From an uncultured Lachnospiraceae bacterium (lineage in GTDB: Bacteria; Bacillota_A; Clostridia; Lachnospirales; Lachnospiraceae), in NCBI GenBank assembly GCA_902795985.1, contig CADBNG010000419.1:1-14952 (forward strand): a DNA stretch of 14,952 bases, written 5' to 3'. Each line of letters opens with the position of its first letter. Position 1 is the first letter of the stretch. Below the pieces are notes generated by a model, which saw only the letters and a list, made by a program, of their open reading frames with translations, searched no databases and was not told the origin of the DNA. Positions 14,807-14,952 of this stretch are shown here, piece by piece. A program made the position numbers and the translations under genes.

Positions 14807-14952
14807 ATGTTTGAAAAATGCGGATTGCGGGACCTTTTTTGCGGGTTCGTAAAATGGAAATGGATTATCGCCGCCTTAACGCTGGTTCTTGCGCTGATCG
14901 GCGGGGTTCTCTATGCCCGTGATATGGGCGCTTACAACGCGAAAAAGGAGGA
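14807..14952 (+). CDS. N-terminus of a second Wzz/CpsC-like protein (cut by window end)
   Basis: An ATG behind AGGAGAG (14793-14799) opens a frame that stays open to the window edge, giving 48 residues. A short cytoplasmic start is followed by FVKWKWIIAALTLVLALIGG and then YARDMGAYNAKKE. The WKW-hydrophobic pattern matches the first membrane helix of the Wzz-like protein at 2324 (RWKWLVAALVIGALVLGG), so this is probably a paralogue with the same topology. It lies 27 bases after the polymerase stop and seems to belong to the same operon. Only the first helix is visible, so its length and C-terminal domain are unknown. Confidence 0.65.
   Translation, partial: MFEKCGLRDLFCGFVKWKWIIAALTLVLALIGGVLYARDMGAYNAKKE

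Overview
The window looks like chromosomal DNA of a Gram-positive, low-to-mid-GC Clostridia-type bacterium, most likely Lachnospiraceae or a relative. The reasons are strong AGGAGG-type ribosome sites, near-consensus sigma-A promoters, a DegV protein beside a cytidylate-kinase-like protein, and a CpsC/Wzz-type protein heading a polysaccharide operon. I could run no searches, so the taxonomic call is an inference. All supported genes lie on the + strand.

Layout: positions 1-89 hold the probable tail of an upstream gene. A consensus promoter (132-161) drives a DegV-family fatty-acid-binding protein (245-1144). A second promoter (1181-1212) drives a cytidylate-kinase-like protein (1331-1936), which ends at a clear intrinsic terminator (1960-1993). 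A third promoter (2103-2131) and a structured leader of about 185 nt open a long cell-surface polysaccharide operon that runs to the end of the window.

Operon order: Wzz/CpsC-like chain-length protein (2324), DegT-type sugar aminotransferase (3845), initiating phosphoglycosyl transferase (5113), ExoA-like membrane GT2 (5804), LicD-family phosphotransferase (6795), Wzx-type flippase (7793), GT2 (9383), GT4 (10370), TarI CDP-ribitol synthase (11517), TarJ ribulose-5-phosphate reductase (12226), Wzy-type polymerase (13241), and the start of a second Wzz-like protein (14807, cut by the window edge). Genes are packed tightly, with several overlaps (5113, 6795, 12226) and three TTG starts (7793, 12226, 13241).

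How they would work together: the phosphoglycosyl transferase loads a first sugar, perhaps a 4-amino sugar made by the aminotransferase, onto undecaprenyl phosphate. Three glycosyltransferases then extend it. TarJ and TarI make CDP-ribitol, and the LicD protein is the best visible candidate to transfer ribitol phosphate. Wzx flips the unit, Wzy polymerises it and the Wzz-like proteins set chain length. No TagF/TarL-type poly(ribitol phosphate) polymerase and no choline-activation genes are present. The set therefore reads as a Wzx/Wzy-dependent, ribitol-phosphate-containing heteropolymer, close in logic to the pneumococcal type of teichoic acid. I saw no tRNA, rRNA, CRISPR array, insertion sequence or phage gene.
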